Assembly (NCBI GenBank): GCA_044235825.1
Contig: JBIIHL010000038.1
Span: 1-12,200, forward strand
Source: CANGYM01 sp044235825
Lineage (GTDB): Bacteria; Pseudomonadota; Alphaproteobacteria; JAJTHO01; CANGYM01
Reading direction: 5' to 3'
DNA length: 12,200 nucleotides
Positions 5,992-12,200 of the stretch are shown piece after piece (positions within the stretch are counted from its first letter, which is position 1; each line of letters begins with the position of its first letter). The translations under genes were made by a program, and so were the position numbers. The notes beneath the pieces were generated by a model. It was not told the DNA's origin. It saw only the letters and a program-made list of their open reading frames with translations, and did no database searches.

Positions 5992-7763
5992 GTGGCCGTG
6001 TCGGTCAGGCTTTCAATCAGCCCCTCAATAACCGAAAGCCCCTGTTGCCAAAACGTGGGATCTTTGGGATTTAGGCCAAAGTCGGATAACATGGTATCGT
6101 AACGCTCAGTCCCCCCTTTTTTCAGAAAAGCGATATATTTTTCGGCAAAACCCTCAGGATGGTTTTGATAGGTGGCATACAGCGCATTGACCAAACAGTC
6201 CCCAAACGCATAGGCGTAAACATAAAAAGGGGAATGGATAAAATGCTGGATATACGTCCAGTAGATTTTATAGGGATCGGACAGGGTGATGGCGGGGCCC
6301 AAACTTTCTGTTTGAACCTGCATCCAAAGGGTGGCGAGATCTTCGCTGCTTAATTCCCCTTTAGCGCGGGCCGCGTGCACTTTGGTTTCAAAGGTATGGA
6401 ATGCAATTTGACGCACCACGGTATTGAGCATATCCTCTATTTTAGTGGCGGTTAGGGCGTGTTTTTGTTCAGGGTTTTCTGCGGCCCTTAGCAGGGACTG
6501 AAAGGTCAGCATTTCCCCGAAAACAGAGGCTGTTTCTGCAATGGTTAGGGGCGTATCGGACATCAGGTATCCTTGCTGGGCACTCAGGACTTGGTGAATC
6601 CCATGGCCAAGCTCGTGGGCCAGCGTCATGACATCCCGCTGGGATCCCTTAAAATTCATCAAAATGTACGGGTGAACCTCGGGTACGCAAGGGTGGGCGT
6701 AGGCGCCGGAATCTTTACCGGCGTCGGGCGCCGCATGAATCCAGCCCTCATCGAAAAAGCGCCGACCGATGGCAGCCATTTCTGGGGAAAAGCCTTGGTA
6801 GGCAGACAAAACAATATCTTTGGCCTGATCCCACGTGTAGGTGGGTTGAGAGACTTGGGGCAACGGCGCGTTTCGGTCCCAAAAGTTTAGTGTTTCTTGA
6901 TTCAGCCAAGCGGCCTTATGTTCGTAATACCGATGGGATAGTCTGGGATAGGCATCGCGCACGGCCTGAACCAAGGTTTCCACAATATCCCCCTCCACTT
7001 GGTTTTGCAGGTGACGCGAGGATGACGGAGAGGAAAATTGGCGCCAGCGGTCTTCCGTGGCCTTGTCCTTCACAAGGTTGTTCATGATCAGGGCAAAAGT
7101 GTCTTTTTGGGTTTCCAGCCCCGCAGAAAAAGCTAAGGCTGCATCACGCCGGATCTCGGGGTCTGTGGATGTGTTCATCAGATGCAGCACTTGGGTTTCT
7201 GTGACCATCTCGCCCCGATAAGAAAAGTGCAATGCGGCCATGATTTGATCAAACAGACGCACCCAGCCACTGCGACTGGTGATGTGCAAATCATGTATCA
7301 GTTTTTCGCTGGTTTCATCCAAAGTATGGGGTTTAAATATCCGAACCTGATCCAACCAAGGGCGATAGCGGGCGATGCCTAGATGGGTTTGATACAGATT
7401 TTGAACATGCGATGCGCTGAGGTCACACAGGGCCAACGTGAAAAAAATCAGGTCTGATTCCAGAGTTTGCAAAGCCTCTCGTGTATTTTGAAAGCATTGG
7501 GCGCGGGCCATATCATTGCGGTTTTCGGAAAACAGCAAAAAGGTATAGGTGCCTAATTTTCCAAAAAGGGTCGAAAGCGCTTCGTAATCTTGAATGGCTT
7601 GATATAGGGTGTCTGCAGAGATTTTTGAAAAATCTTGGGATGCAAACGTGTGAACAAAAGTGACGGTTTTGGCTTTTGCGTCTTTCAGGGCATCCAGAAA
7701 AGCAGGATCATCGGGGCTTTTAAAAAGATCCTCCAGACGCCAGCAGGGAAGAGTTTGGGTCAT
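5988..7763 (-). CDS. pepF: M3-family oligoendopeptidase (PepF/M3B type)
   Basis: This is a cytoplasmic zinc metallopeptidase that cleaves short peptides, probably in peptide recycling. The 591-residue protein has an N-terminal helical M3_N-like part and a C-terminal thermolysin-like catalytic part. The zinc site is LAHELGHGIHQ, with HExxH at residues 383-387 and the third ligand Glu410 in TIAETASVFGEM. DSGAY and HPYILMNFKGSQRDVMTLAHE are typical of the oligoendopeptidase F branch. There is no signal peptide. The ATG overlaps the stop of the upstream glycosyltransferase (ATGA, 7760-7763), so translation is probably coupled; AAAGA is the only weak ribosome site. It is the last gene of the gapR-glycosyltransferase-pepF cluster. 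Its TAA shares the palindrome TTAA at 5988-5991 with the nrdR stop, leaving no room for a terminator between them. Confidence 0.93.
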   Translation of the reverse strand: MTQTLPCWRLEDLFKSPDDPAFLDALKDAKAKTVTFVHTFASQDFSKISADTLYQAIQDYEALSTLFGKLGTYTFLLFSENRNDMARAQCFQNTREALQTLESDLIFFTLALCDLSASHVQNLYQTHLGIARYRPWLDQVRIFKPHTLDETSEKLIHDLHITSRSGWVRLFDQIMAALHFSYRGEMVTETQVLHLMNTSTDPEIRRDAALAFSAGLETQKDTFALIMNNLVKDKATEDRWRQFSSPSSSRHLQNQVEGDIVETLVQAVRDAYPRLSHRYYEHKAAWLNQETLNFWDRNAPLPQVSQPTYTWDQAKDIVLSAYQGFSPEMAAIGRRFFDEGWIHAAPDAGKDSGAYAHPCVPEVHPYILMNFKGSQRDVMTLAHELGHGIHQVLSAQQGYLMSDTPLTIAETASVFGEMLTFQSLLRAAENPEQKHALTATKIEDMLNTVVRQIAFHTFETKVHAARAKGELSSEDLATLWMQVQTESLGPAITLSDPYKIYWTYIQHFIHSPFYVYAYAFGDCLVNALYATYQNHPEGFAEKYIAFLKKGGTERYDTMLSDFGLNPKDPTFWQQGLSVIEGLIESLTDTAT

Positions 7764-8806
7764 TGGTCATTCTTTCTGTCTTGGGTGGTGTGGCTGGCCT
7801 TGGCAAAGGCCTCTAGGTAACGCTGAACCACAACGGTTTCGTGATAATGGTTTTTGTACATCTCATGCCCTTTTTGGGCGAGGTCTTTGGCAAATTTTTC
7901 ATCCTCAAGAACGCGGGATATGGCCGAAGCAAGGGCTTCGTCATTGCCCACAGGAACCAAAAGTCCCGTTTTTTCGTGCTCAATGACTTGAGAAGGGCCT
8001 TCGCTTTCAGAAGCAATCAGCGGTTTTTGATGGGACCAAGCCTCTAAAATCACAGATCCAAACGGTTCATGACGCGAAGGACACACAAACACATCAGCAT
8101 GTTCCATGAAGGGTGTAATGTTCTCTTGCCAAGGCAAAATATGCACGCGGTTGGCGATGGGGGCAGCCAATTCAACGATGGCTTTTTTTTCTTCCCCTTC
8201 GCCTAAAAGGCAAAGTTGGGCCTTTGGAAGCGTCATCATCGCCCGCAACAAAACATCAAATCCCTTGTTGGGGTGAAAACGACCCAAAGCCAGAACCACC
8301 TTTTTTTCTGGATCGAGGGAAAGGGTGCTTGGCAAAGGACTCCCTGTCACAGGTTCATCTGCAAAATTAGGAATCGTGACAATTTTTTTGGCAGGCCATC
8401 CTTTGTCCAAATAAAACGTCCGAAGATGCTCCGTCATGGCAATCATCAAATCGCATTTCCGGTAATATTTTAAATCATAATATCCCCCAGGGCGGCCCAC
8501 ATGCAGGGCGGCGCTTTTGGGACAAAATTTTGTGGCCCGATTCAGCCATGTAAAAACGACATCGGGTTTAAAGTCTTTGATGTGTTGTTCAAAAATTTTT
8601 TTGGTTTTGAAATCAAAGATGCCACCGAAAGGGGCCTGACGGATGGGAATTTTCAGATCAACAAACCGTTTGTAGCGGTCATAATTTTGGCGAATCAAAA
8701 CCTCAACCGTGACACCGTCATGGGCGTGAAAAGCACGGGTTAGACGTTCAAAGTGCTTCTCAGCCCCGCCCTTGGCGGCGCCGGCAATCGCCATGAGAAT
8801 GCGCAT
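7760..8806 (-). CDS. GT4-family glycosyltransferase (GT-B fold)
   Basis: The 348-residue protein transfers a sugar from a nucleotide-sugar donor. The N-terminal acceptor half begins with MRILMAIAGAAKGGAEKHFERL, where the glycine-rich GGAE is typical of this family. The donor half contains ALGRFHPNKGFDVLL (residues 173-187), LLGEGEE (200-206), and the E-x7-E motif HEPFGSVILEAW with Glu247 and Glu255. A nucleotide-sugar-contacting region follows (GLLVPVGNDEALASAI). No transmembrane segment is visible, so it probably acts at the cytoplasmic face on a lipid-linked acceptor such as lipopolysaccharide core or another envelope glycan; this is inferred from the family. It starts 6 nt after the gapR stop, and the TAGG around that stop may serve as its ribosome site. 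It overlaps pepF by 4 nt. The sugar and acceptor cannot be told from sequence. Confidence 0.9.
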   Translation of the reverse strand: MRILMAIAGAAKGGAEKHFERLTRAFHAHDGVTVEVLIRQNYDRYKRFVDLKIPIRQAPFGGIFDFKTKKIFEQHIKDFKPDVVFTWLNRATKFCPKSAALHVGRPGGYYDLKYYRKCDLMIAMTEHLRTFYLDKGWPAKKIVTIPNFADEPVTGSPLPSTLSLDPEKKVVLALGRFHPNKGFDVLLRAMMTLPKAQLCLLGEGEEKKAIVELAAPIANRVHILPWQENITPFMEHADVFVCPSRHEPFGSVILEAWSHQKPLIASESEGPSQVIEHEKTGLLVPVGNDEALASAISRVLEDEKFAKDLAQKGHEMYKNHYHETVVVQRYLEAFAKASHTTQDRKNDQ

Positions 8807-8812
8807 AAAAAC

Positions 8813-9106
8813 CTAAGCAATTTTTACAACATTGTTGGCCGGTGCAGCGTTCGAGAGACTCTCAATGGCTTCCAGATAAATCTGGAACAATTGATCCTCT
8901 TCACTGCGCTCTTCCTCACTTTTTTTCCGCCAAGAGATCAATTTTCGAATGACTTTTTTATCCAGACCTGTGCTGGCGGCCTCGTCGTAAACGGCGGCTA
9001 TATCTGTGGCGATGGCTTTTTTTTCTTCCTCTAAATTTTCAATGCGCTCGATAAAAGACAAAAGTTGCTTGGCACTGGAGGCATCAGGGGCGGAAAATGT
9101 CGTCAT
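8813..9106 (-). CDS. gapR: GapR (DUF2312) nucleoid-associated DNA-binding protein
   Basis: GapR is a small alphaproteobacterial protein that binds overtwisted DNA ahead of polymerases and supports topoisomerase action during replication; that function is known from Caulobacter. The 97-residue protein shows the family signature: a first coiled-coil helix FIERIENLEEEKKAIATDI (residues 18-36), AVYDEAASTGLDKKVIRKLI, and the basic-acidic WRKKSEEERSEEDQ before LFQIYLEA. The start at 9106 has AAGGGA 6 nt upstream. A start at 9169 would add 21 residues without family similarity and overlap the terminator T-tract. It has an extra ~14-residue tail (SLSNAAPANNVVKIA). The gene leads a cluster with the glycosyltransferase and pepF. 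The preceding intergenic region carries a terminator and a palindrome over the ribosome site, both listed separately. A TTGACT (complement of 9157-9162) is a possible -35, but no well-spaced -10 follows. Confidence 0.95.
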   Translation of the reverse strand: MTTFSAPDASSAKQLLSFIERIENLEEEKKAIATDIAAVYDEAASTGLDKKVIRKLISWRKKSEEERSEEDQLFQIYLEAIESLSNAAPANNVVKIA

Positions 9107-9117
9107 AGGGAATCCCT
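9107..9117 (-). promoter_or_regulatory. Palindrome covering the gapR ribosome-binding site
   Basis: The 11-mer AGGGATTCCCT (minus strand) is a perfect odd-length palindrome that contains most of the AAGGGA Shine-Dalgarno and abuts the ATG. As RNA it could form a 4-bp stem with a 3-nt loop that hides the ribosome site. As DNA it could be a dimeric operator. Chance remains possible for so short a site. Confidence 0.35.
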
Positions 9118-9173
9118 TGGAATTGTTGTTATGGTGGTTCACGTTTCCACACTTCCAGTCAAATGGCAATCAC

Positions 9174-9212
9174 AAAAAATGGATGCATACCCAAGGCCGC
9201 AGGGGCATCCAT
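9174..9212 (-). terminator. Intrinsic terminator after the TPR gene
   Basis: On the minus strand ATGGATGC (complement of 9205-9212) pairs perfectly over 8 bp with GCATCCAT (complement of 9179-9186). The helix can be extended inside by CCC/GGG (9190-9192 with 9202-9204) across a 3-nt bulge. The stem runs directly into a T6 tract (complement of 9174-9179), the last stem base being the first T. It lies 20 nt after the TPR stop and about 70 nt before the gapR ATG, so it separates the two transcription units unless bypassed. Confidence 0.75.
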
Positions 9213-9243
9213 CCCCCTTCTGAAACGTATTTTAAGGGGATGG
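9209..9243 (-). promoter_or_regulatory. Alternative hairpin that excludes the terminator (antiterminator-like)
   Basis: CCATCCCC (minus strand, complement of 9236-9243, within the last codons of the TPR gene) is perfectly complementary over 8 bp to GGGGATGG (complement of 9209-9216). The second arm shares four bases (9209-9212) with the terminator stem, so both hairpins cannot form together. The first arm lies immediately before the TAA codon (9232-9234) and would be covered by a ribosome finishing translation. Regulation is inferred; only the pairing is seen. Confidence 0.45.
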
Positions 9244-12189
9244 CGGCGAAGGTTTTTCTGCGGGCTTTTCGGATGGTTTATCTTGGGGTTTGGTTTTGGT
9301 TGCTTCGGGGGTTTTGGGTGGTGTTTCCCCATTTTCTTTCACATCGCTGAGTTTGCCTGTTTTGAGTTGCTGGCGATAATCCCCAATTAAGGTTTCCAGC
9401 GTGCTGATATCTTTAAAAGCCCCCATAACATTTTTGGGATCCCCGATCAGGTTGGGATTGCTCAGGGCCTGAAAAGGTTCATCCCAAGGGGTCCCTTTCA
9501 GCAATGGTCCGTAATGGGAAAAGGCCTCTGCCAGTTTTTCTGTGTCCTTGGCCAAAACCAGAGCGGTGACGTAATTCAGGATGATGCGGGCCTCTGCCTC
9601 AGAGGCTGTCTTTGTGTTGGGTTGCAGGTGAATCATGGATTCCAAAAGGGGAACGAGTTGATCGTATTTTTTTTCTTTCCAGTAAATGTGGGCCCGAATT
9701 TGATTGGCTTCTTCGGATGAATCGTCGCTAAGGGTTTCAAGGGCGTCTTCGTTTTGATTTTGCATGGCCTGCGCCTCGGCCCGCAGGCGTTCGCGTTTTT
9801 CAAACAGGGCCACGGGAACATAGAGATAATCAGAGATATTCAGGGCCTCAATGGCCTTTTCCGGCTGGTTGTTCAGCAGGTGAATCATGGCCAAACGCAT
9901 GCCCACGCGGCTTTTGTCTTCGCCCTCTAAACGCTCTCGGACTTGGTGATTGAGCAAATCCCCTGCCCTGTCCAGCAGATCAACGGACACCAGACGATCC
10001 GCCAGTTTCCGGATCATGTCATCGCCGGTTTCATCATCGGGCGTTAAAAAACGGAATTCATCCAAAAGGGCCAAAGCCGTTAAGGGCGGCATGCTGTCGG
10101 CTTTGTCTTTCAGGTAAAGGTCGATAAACAGGGATTGCATTTGGGCGCGAGCTTTTTTCCCGTCGTCTGTATCGGGGTATTGCCTTTCTAGGTATCGCAA
10201 GGTTTGCAGAGCGTCTCTGTAATCCCCTTTTTTGGTGTATAAATCCACCAAATGGTTCAGCAGCATGCGTTCAAACGCATCGCCGCGCCAGGCAAAGCGC
10301 AGGCGCTCTAGCCCCACGATGGCATCGTCATCACTGAGGGTGCCTGCGCGATGCTGGCTATCCAGCAGGGCATAATCTGCATGGGTGCGCACGAAATGAT
10401 CGGGGTGTTGGGATAACTGTTTCCAAAGGGATTGGGCCTCTTTTTCTTTTTGGGATGCGCTTAAAAGGCGAGCCCTCAGCAAATCCAGCCGCCCACGCTG
10501 ACTGGGGGTGTCGTTAAGGCTATCGGCGCGGTTAAGATATAAAGAGGCGCTTTCTTGATCCCCTTTTTTCAACCATGCGTCAACCAAGGGCTCTAAAAGC
10601 GCCAAGGTCATGGACGGGGTATAGGTGTTTGGGATGTCTGTGATGGTTTTTAAATAGGGCTCTGCGTCGTCAAACAGATTGTCCGCCGCAAAGGCACTGG
10701 CCATCCACAGGCTGGCTTCGGGTTGATCCACGGTGTTGCTTTCAAACAAAGACTGTCTGGCCTCTTGATAGCGTCGCGTCATGAAAAGGGCCGCCCCACG
10801 CAAGGATTTTACCGGCGCCGAAGCGTGCAGCGTGGGATCTTCGGCAAGCATGGTCGTTAAAAGGGCCAAACTTTCTGTATAAAAATCATGGGCAAACCAA
10901 AAACGGGCCAATGTTAATTGGGCGAGGGGTTTTTCTTCTTCTCGAACAGAGGCGAGGCGGGATTGCAGGGTTTGTTTTTCTGAAAAAAAGCGCTCTTTGG
11001 AAACACGCCGCCACGACTGAACATCGAAAAAACGAGTGTTGTTTTCTGTGTTTTCAGGGGATGGGTTTTGCTGGGGCGGGACGTTAAGGCTGGTTGTTAG
11101 ATTGGCTGCGGATGCACTGGGCGTCTCTTCCTTATCTTTGGATAAAGAAGAGCGATCCCCCATGGGGGCCAAGGTGACGGTATCCTTTGTCTGCGTCAGG
11201 GGCAGGGTTTGCTGAAACGAAGACACAACAACCCCAAGGGTTGTGGGTTCTAGGGAAAGCAGGGCGAACTGACGTGCTTGCTGGACGCTCACCGTTGGGT
11301 CGGATGTGGTGAAGATCCATAAAAAGTCCCCTAAGAGGGGGTCTGTGATTGTAAAGGCGGGGGAAGCCCCCGGAATTTTCCAATGAAGTCCGGCGGTGTC
11401 AGTCCATTCCTCTAAAACCTGTTTGGTTTCCGGTGGGCTGGCAACCCAATAAATACGCCAAGCCCCTTTTTCGTACCACGTGGTGGCGGCTTTGTTTTCC
11501 GGCAAGGCAAAGCGGATGATTTGTCCGGTGGGTGTGCTTTGAATATGCAGGGATTGTAATTTTTTTTCTTTTTCAAGGGGACTTAGGTTAACAGGGCGCG
11601 ATAAAACAATCCATTGCCATCCGGCCCGCTGGAAAACGGCGATGCCAGAGGGCTGTGGGTCAGGAAAAGACATTTGGATCTCTCTCCCCACCACGGAAAT
11701 GCTGGCGGTGTCTTGGTCTTCTGCTTTCGGGGGGGAAGAGATTTGTGTTTCTTTGGGGTTGGGGGTGGTCTTTTGCTTTTCAGGCAAAGGTTGATCGGGC
11801 TTTTTTGTGGCCTGATCAGGGAGTGCATTGGCAGGGGCAGAACGGTTCAGGGTGACATCAAAAATCTTCCGACTGCCCATGGTTTTGGGGGCAATATCTT
11901 TGATGGGGTGGGTAAAAACGATGGTTAGGGTTGTTTTGCCCCCTGCAGCCGTGCGGGTTAAGGAGCGAACGGAGGGAGGTTTGACAGGGATTTCCCCCTG
12001 CAAGGGGTCTGAAACGCTTATTTGCAGGGTGTTGTCTTTTACATCATGGGTCACAGATTGCGCAGTGGTGATCACAAACCGCGTAAAGGTTTCATGTTGC
12101 CCTATGCGCAGCGTGGCTCCCACGGCCTTGGGGGCCATGACGGCGGCAAAAAAGGCGATGAAAAGACAAAAGGAGAAACGTAAAGCCAT
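9232..12189 (-). CDS. Secreted TPR-repeat protein with AMIN-like N-terminal region, function unknown
   Basis: The 985-residue protein starts with a signal peptide (MALRFSFCLFIAFFAAVMAPKAVGA, probable cleavage after Ala25), so it should act in the periplasm or envelope. Residues 26-115 are beta-rich (LRIGQHETFTRFVI ... SRKIFDVTL), with a rhythm resembling AMIN-type peptidoglycan/envelope-targeting domains. A Pro/Lys-rich linker (~116-165) leads to a second beta-rich region (~165-345) and another linker (~345-390). From ~420 to ~895 there are many helical TPR-like units, for example RRYQEARQSLF, LFDDAEPYLKTI, KKGDYRDALQTLRYLERQYPD (split around 653-673) and NNQPEKAIEAL. The tail (951-985) is Pro/Lys/Glu-rich. 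No enzyme motif is seen. It is probably a scaffold for an envelope machine. Only 11 nt lie upstream in the window, so its ribosome site and operon partners are not visible. The family name and function are not recognised. Confidence 0.85.
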   Translation of the reverse strand: MALRFSFCLFIAFFAAVMAPKAVGATLRIGQHETFTRFVITTAQSVTHDVKDNTLQISVSDPLQGEIPVKPPSVRSLTRTAAGGKTTLTIVFTHPIKDIAPKTMGSRKIFDVTLNRSAPANALPDQATKKPDQPLPEKQKTTPNPKETQISSPPKAEDQDTASISVVGREIQMSFPDPQPSGIAVFQRAGWQWIVLSRPVNLSPLEKEKKLQSLHIQSTPTGQIIRFALPENKAATTWYEKGAWRIYWVASPPETKQVLEEWTDTAGLHWKIPGASPAFTITDPLLGDFLWIFTTSDPTVSVQQARQFALLSLEPTTLGVVVSSFQQTLPLTQTKDTVTLAPMGDRSSLSKDKEETPSASAANLTTSLNVPPQQNPSPENTENNTRFFDVQSWRRVSKERFFSEKQTLQSRLASVREEEKPLAQLTLARFWFAHDFYTESLALLTTMLAEDPTLHASAPVKSLRGAALFMTRRYQEARQSLFESNTVDQPEASLWMASAFAADNLFDDAEPYLKTITDIPNTYTPSMTLALLEPLVDAWLKKGDQESASLYLNRADSLNDTPSQRGRLDLLRARLLSASQKEKEAQSLWKQLSQHPDHFVRTHADYALLDSQHRAGTLSDDDAIVGLERLRFAWRGDAFERMLLNHLVDLYTKKGDYRDALQTLRYLERQYPDTDDGKKARAQMQSLFIDLYLKDKADSMPPLTALALLDEFRFLTPDDETGDDMIRKLADRLVSVDLLDRAGDLLNHQVRERLEGEDKSRVGMRLAMIHLLNNQPEKAIEALNISDYLYVPVALFEKRERLRAEAQAMQNQNEDALETLSDDSSEEANQIRAHIYWKEKKYDQLVPLLESMIHLQPNTKTASEAEARIILNYVTALVLAKDTEKLAEAFSHYGPLLKGTPWDEPFQALSNPNLIGDPKNVMGAFKDISTLETLIGDYRQQLKTGKLSDVKENGETPPKTPEATKTKPQDKPSEKPAEKPSPPSP

Positions 12190-12200
12190 GTTATCATTAT

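Noticed and set aside
9110..9114. GANTC (CcrM methylation) sites between ribosome site and start of gapR, and also before gshA
   Set aside because: A 5-mer is expected often by chance, and nothing else indicates methylation-dependent control.
9107..9169. An extended GapR start at 9169 adding 21 residues
   Set aside because: The extra residues (Asn/His-rich) do not resemble the family, no ribosome site precedes the ATG, and the start lies next to the terminator T-tract; the ATG at 9106 has a good AAGGGA.
11614..11928. Glycine-rich open frame of 104 codons on the plus strand opposite the TPR gene
   Set aside because: Its glycine/phenylalanine runs are the complement of the Pro/Lys-rich linker of the TPR protein; there is no independent evidence of coding.
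1..12200. Search for tRNA/rRNA genes, CRISPR arrays, insertion sequences, phage, toxin-antitoxin or defence genes
   Set aside because: No such signatures were seen; the window is filled by conserved core-type genes with short intergenic gaps.

Overview
The window reads as an ordinary, densely packed chromosome segment of an alphaproteobacterium. The evidence is a GapR (DUF2312) nucleoid protein, a plant-type (class II) glutamate-cysteine ligase next to rsmE, a ferrochelatase with the C-terminal cysteine pattern of [2Fe-2S] bacterial ferrochelatases, and an M3B (PepF-type) oligopeptidase. Base composition is moderate and falls clearly inside one gene (the EAL protein). I cannot place the organism to order; a Rhodospirillales- or Holosporales-like lineage would fit but is inference. 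There are no RNA genes, insertion sequences, CRISPR arrays, phage genes or long repeats, and the largest gene-free stretch is about 160 bases.

Layout. Positions 1-1529 (plus strand): the last codons of an unidentified gene, then tsaE (tRNA t6A synthesis ATPase) and hemH (ferrochelatase). Positions 1539-5378 (minus strand, tail-to-tail with hemH): a PAS-like/degenerate GGDEF/EAL protein is transcribed first, then rsmE (16S rRNA m3U1498 methyltransferase) and gshA (glutathione synthesis, step 1). A plausible sigma70-type promoter lies just before rsmE. Positions 5379-5541 are a divergent intergenic region with a good promoter candidate for nrdR. nrdR (5542-5991, plus) meets pepF tail-to-tail, and the two stop codons share one TTAA.

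Positions 5988-9106 (minus strand) form a tight cluster transcribed gapR, then a GT4 glycosyltransferase, then pepF, with a 6-nt gap and then an ATGA overlap. Upstream of it lies a 985-residue secreted TPR protein with a beta-rich, AMIN-like N-terminus (9232-12189). The 125 nt between it and gapR hold an intrinsic terminator. A second perfect 8-bp hairpin, which includes the last codons of the TPR gene, overlaps the terminator stem, so the two structures exclude each other.

Most genes are housekeeping: translation accuracy (tsaE, rsmE), haem and thiol metabolism (hemH, gshA), nucleotide reductase control (nrdR) and peptide turnover (pepF). I do not see a clear new multi-gene system. The items most worth a second look are the terminator/antiterminator-like arrangement between the TPR gene and gapR, the uncharacterised TPR envelope protein, the gapR-glycosyltransferase-pepF operon, and the AT-rich EAL protein with a dead GGDEF site.
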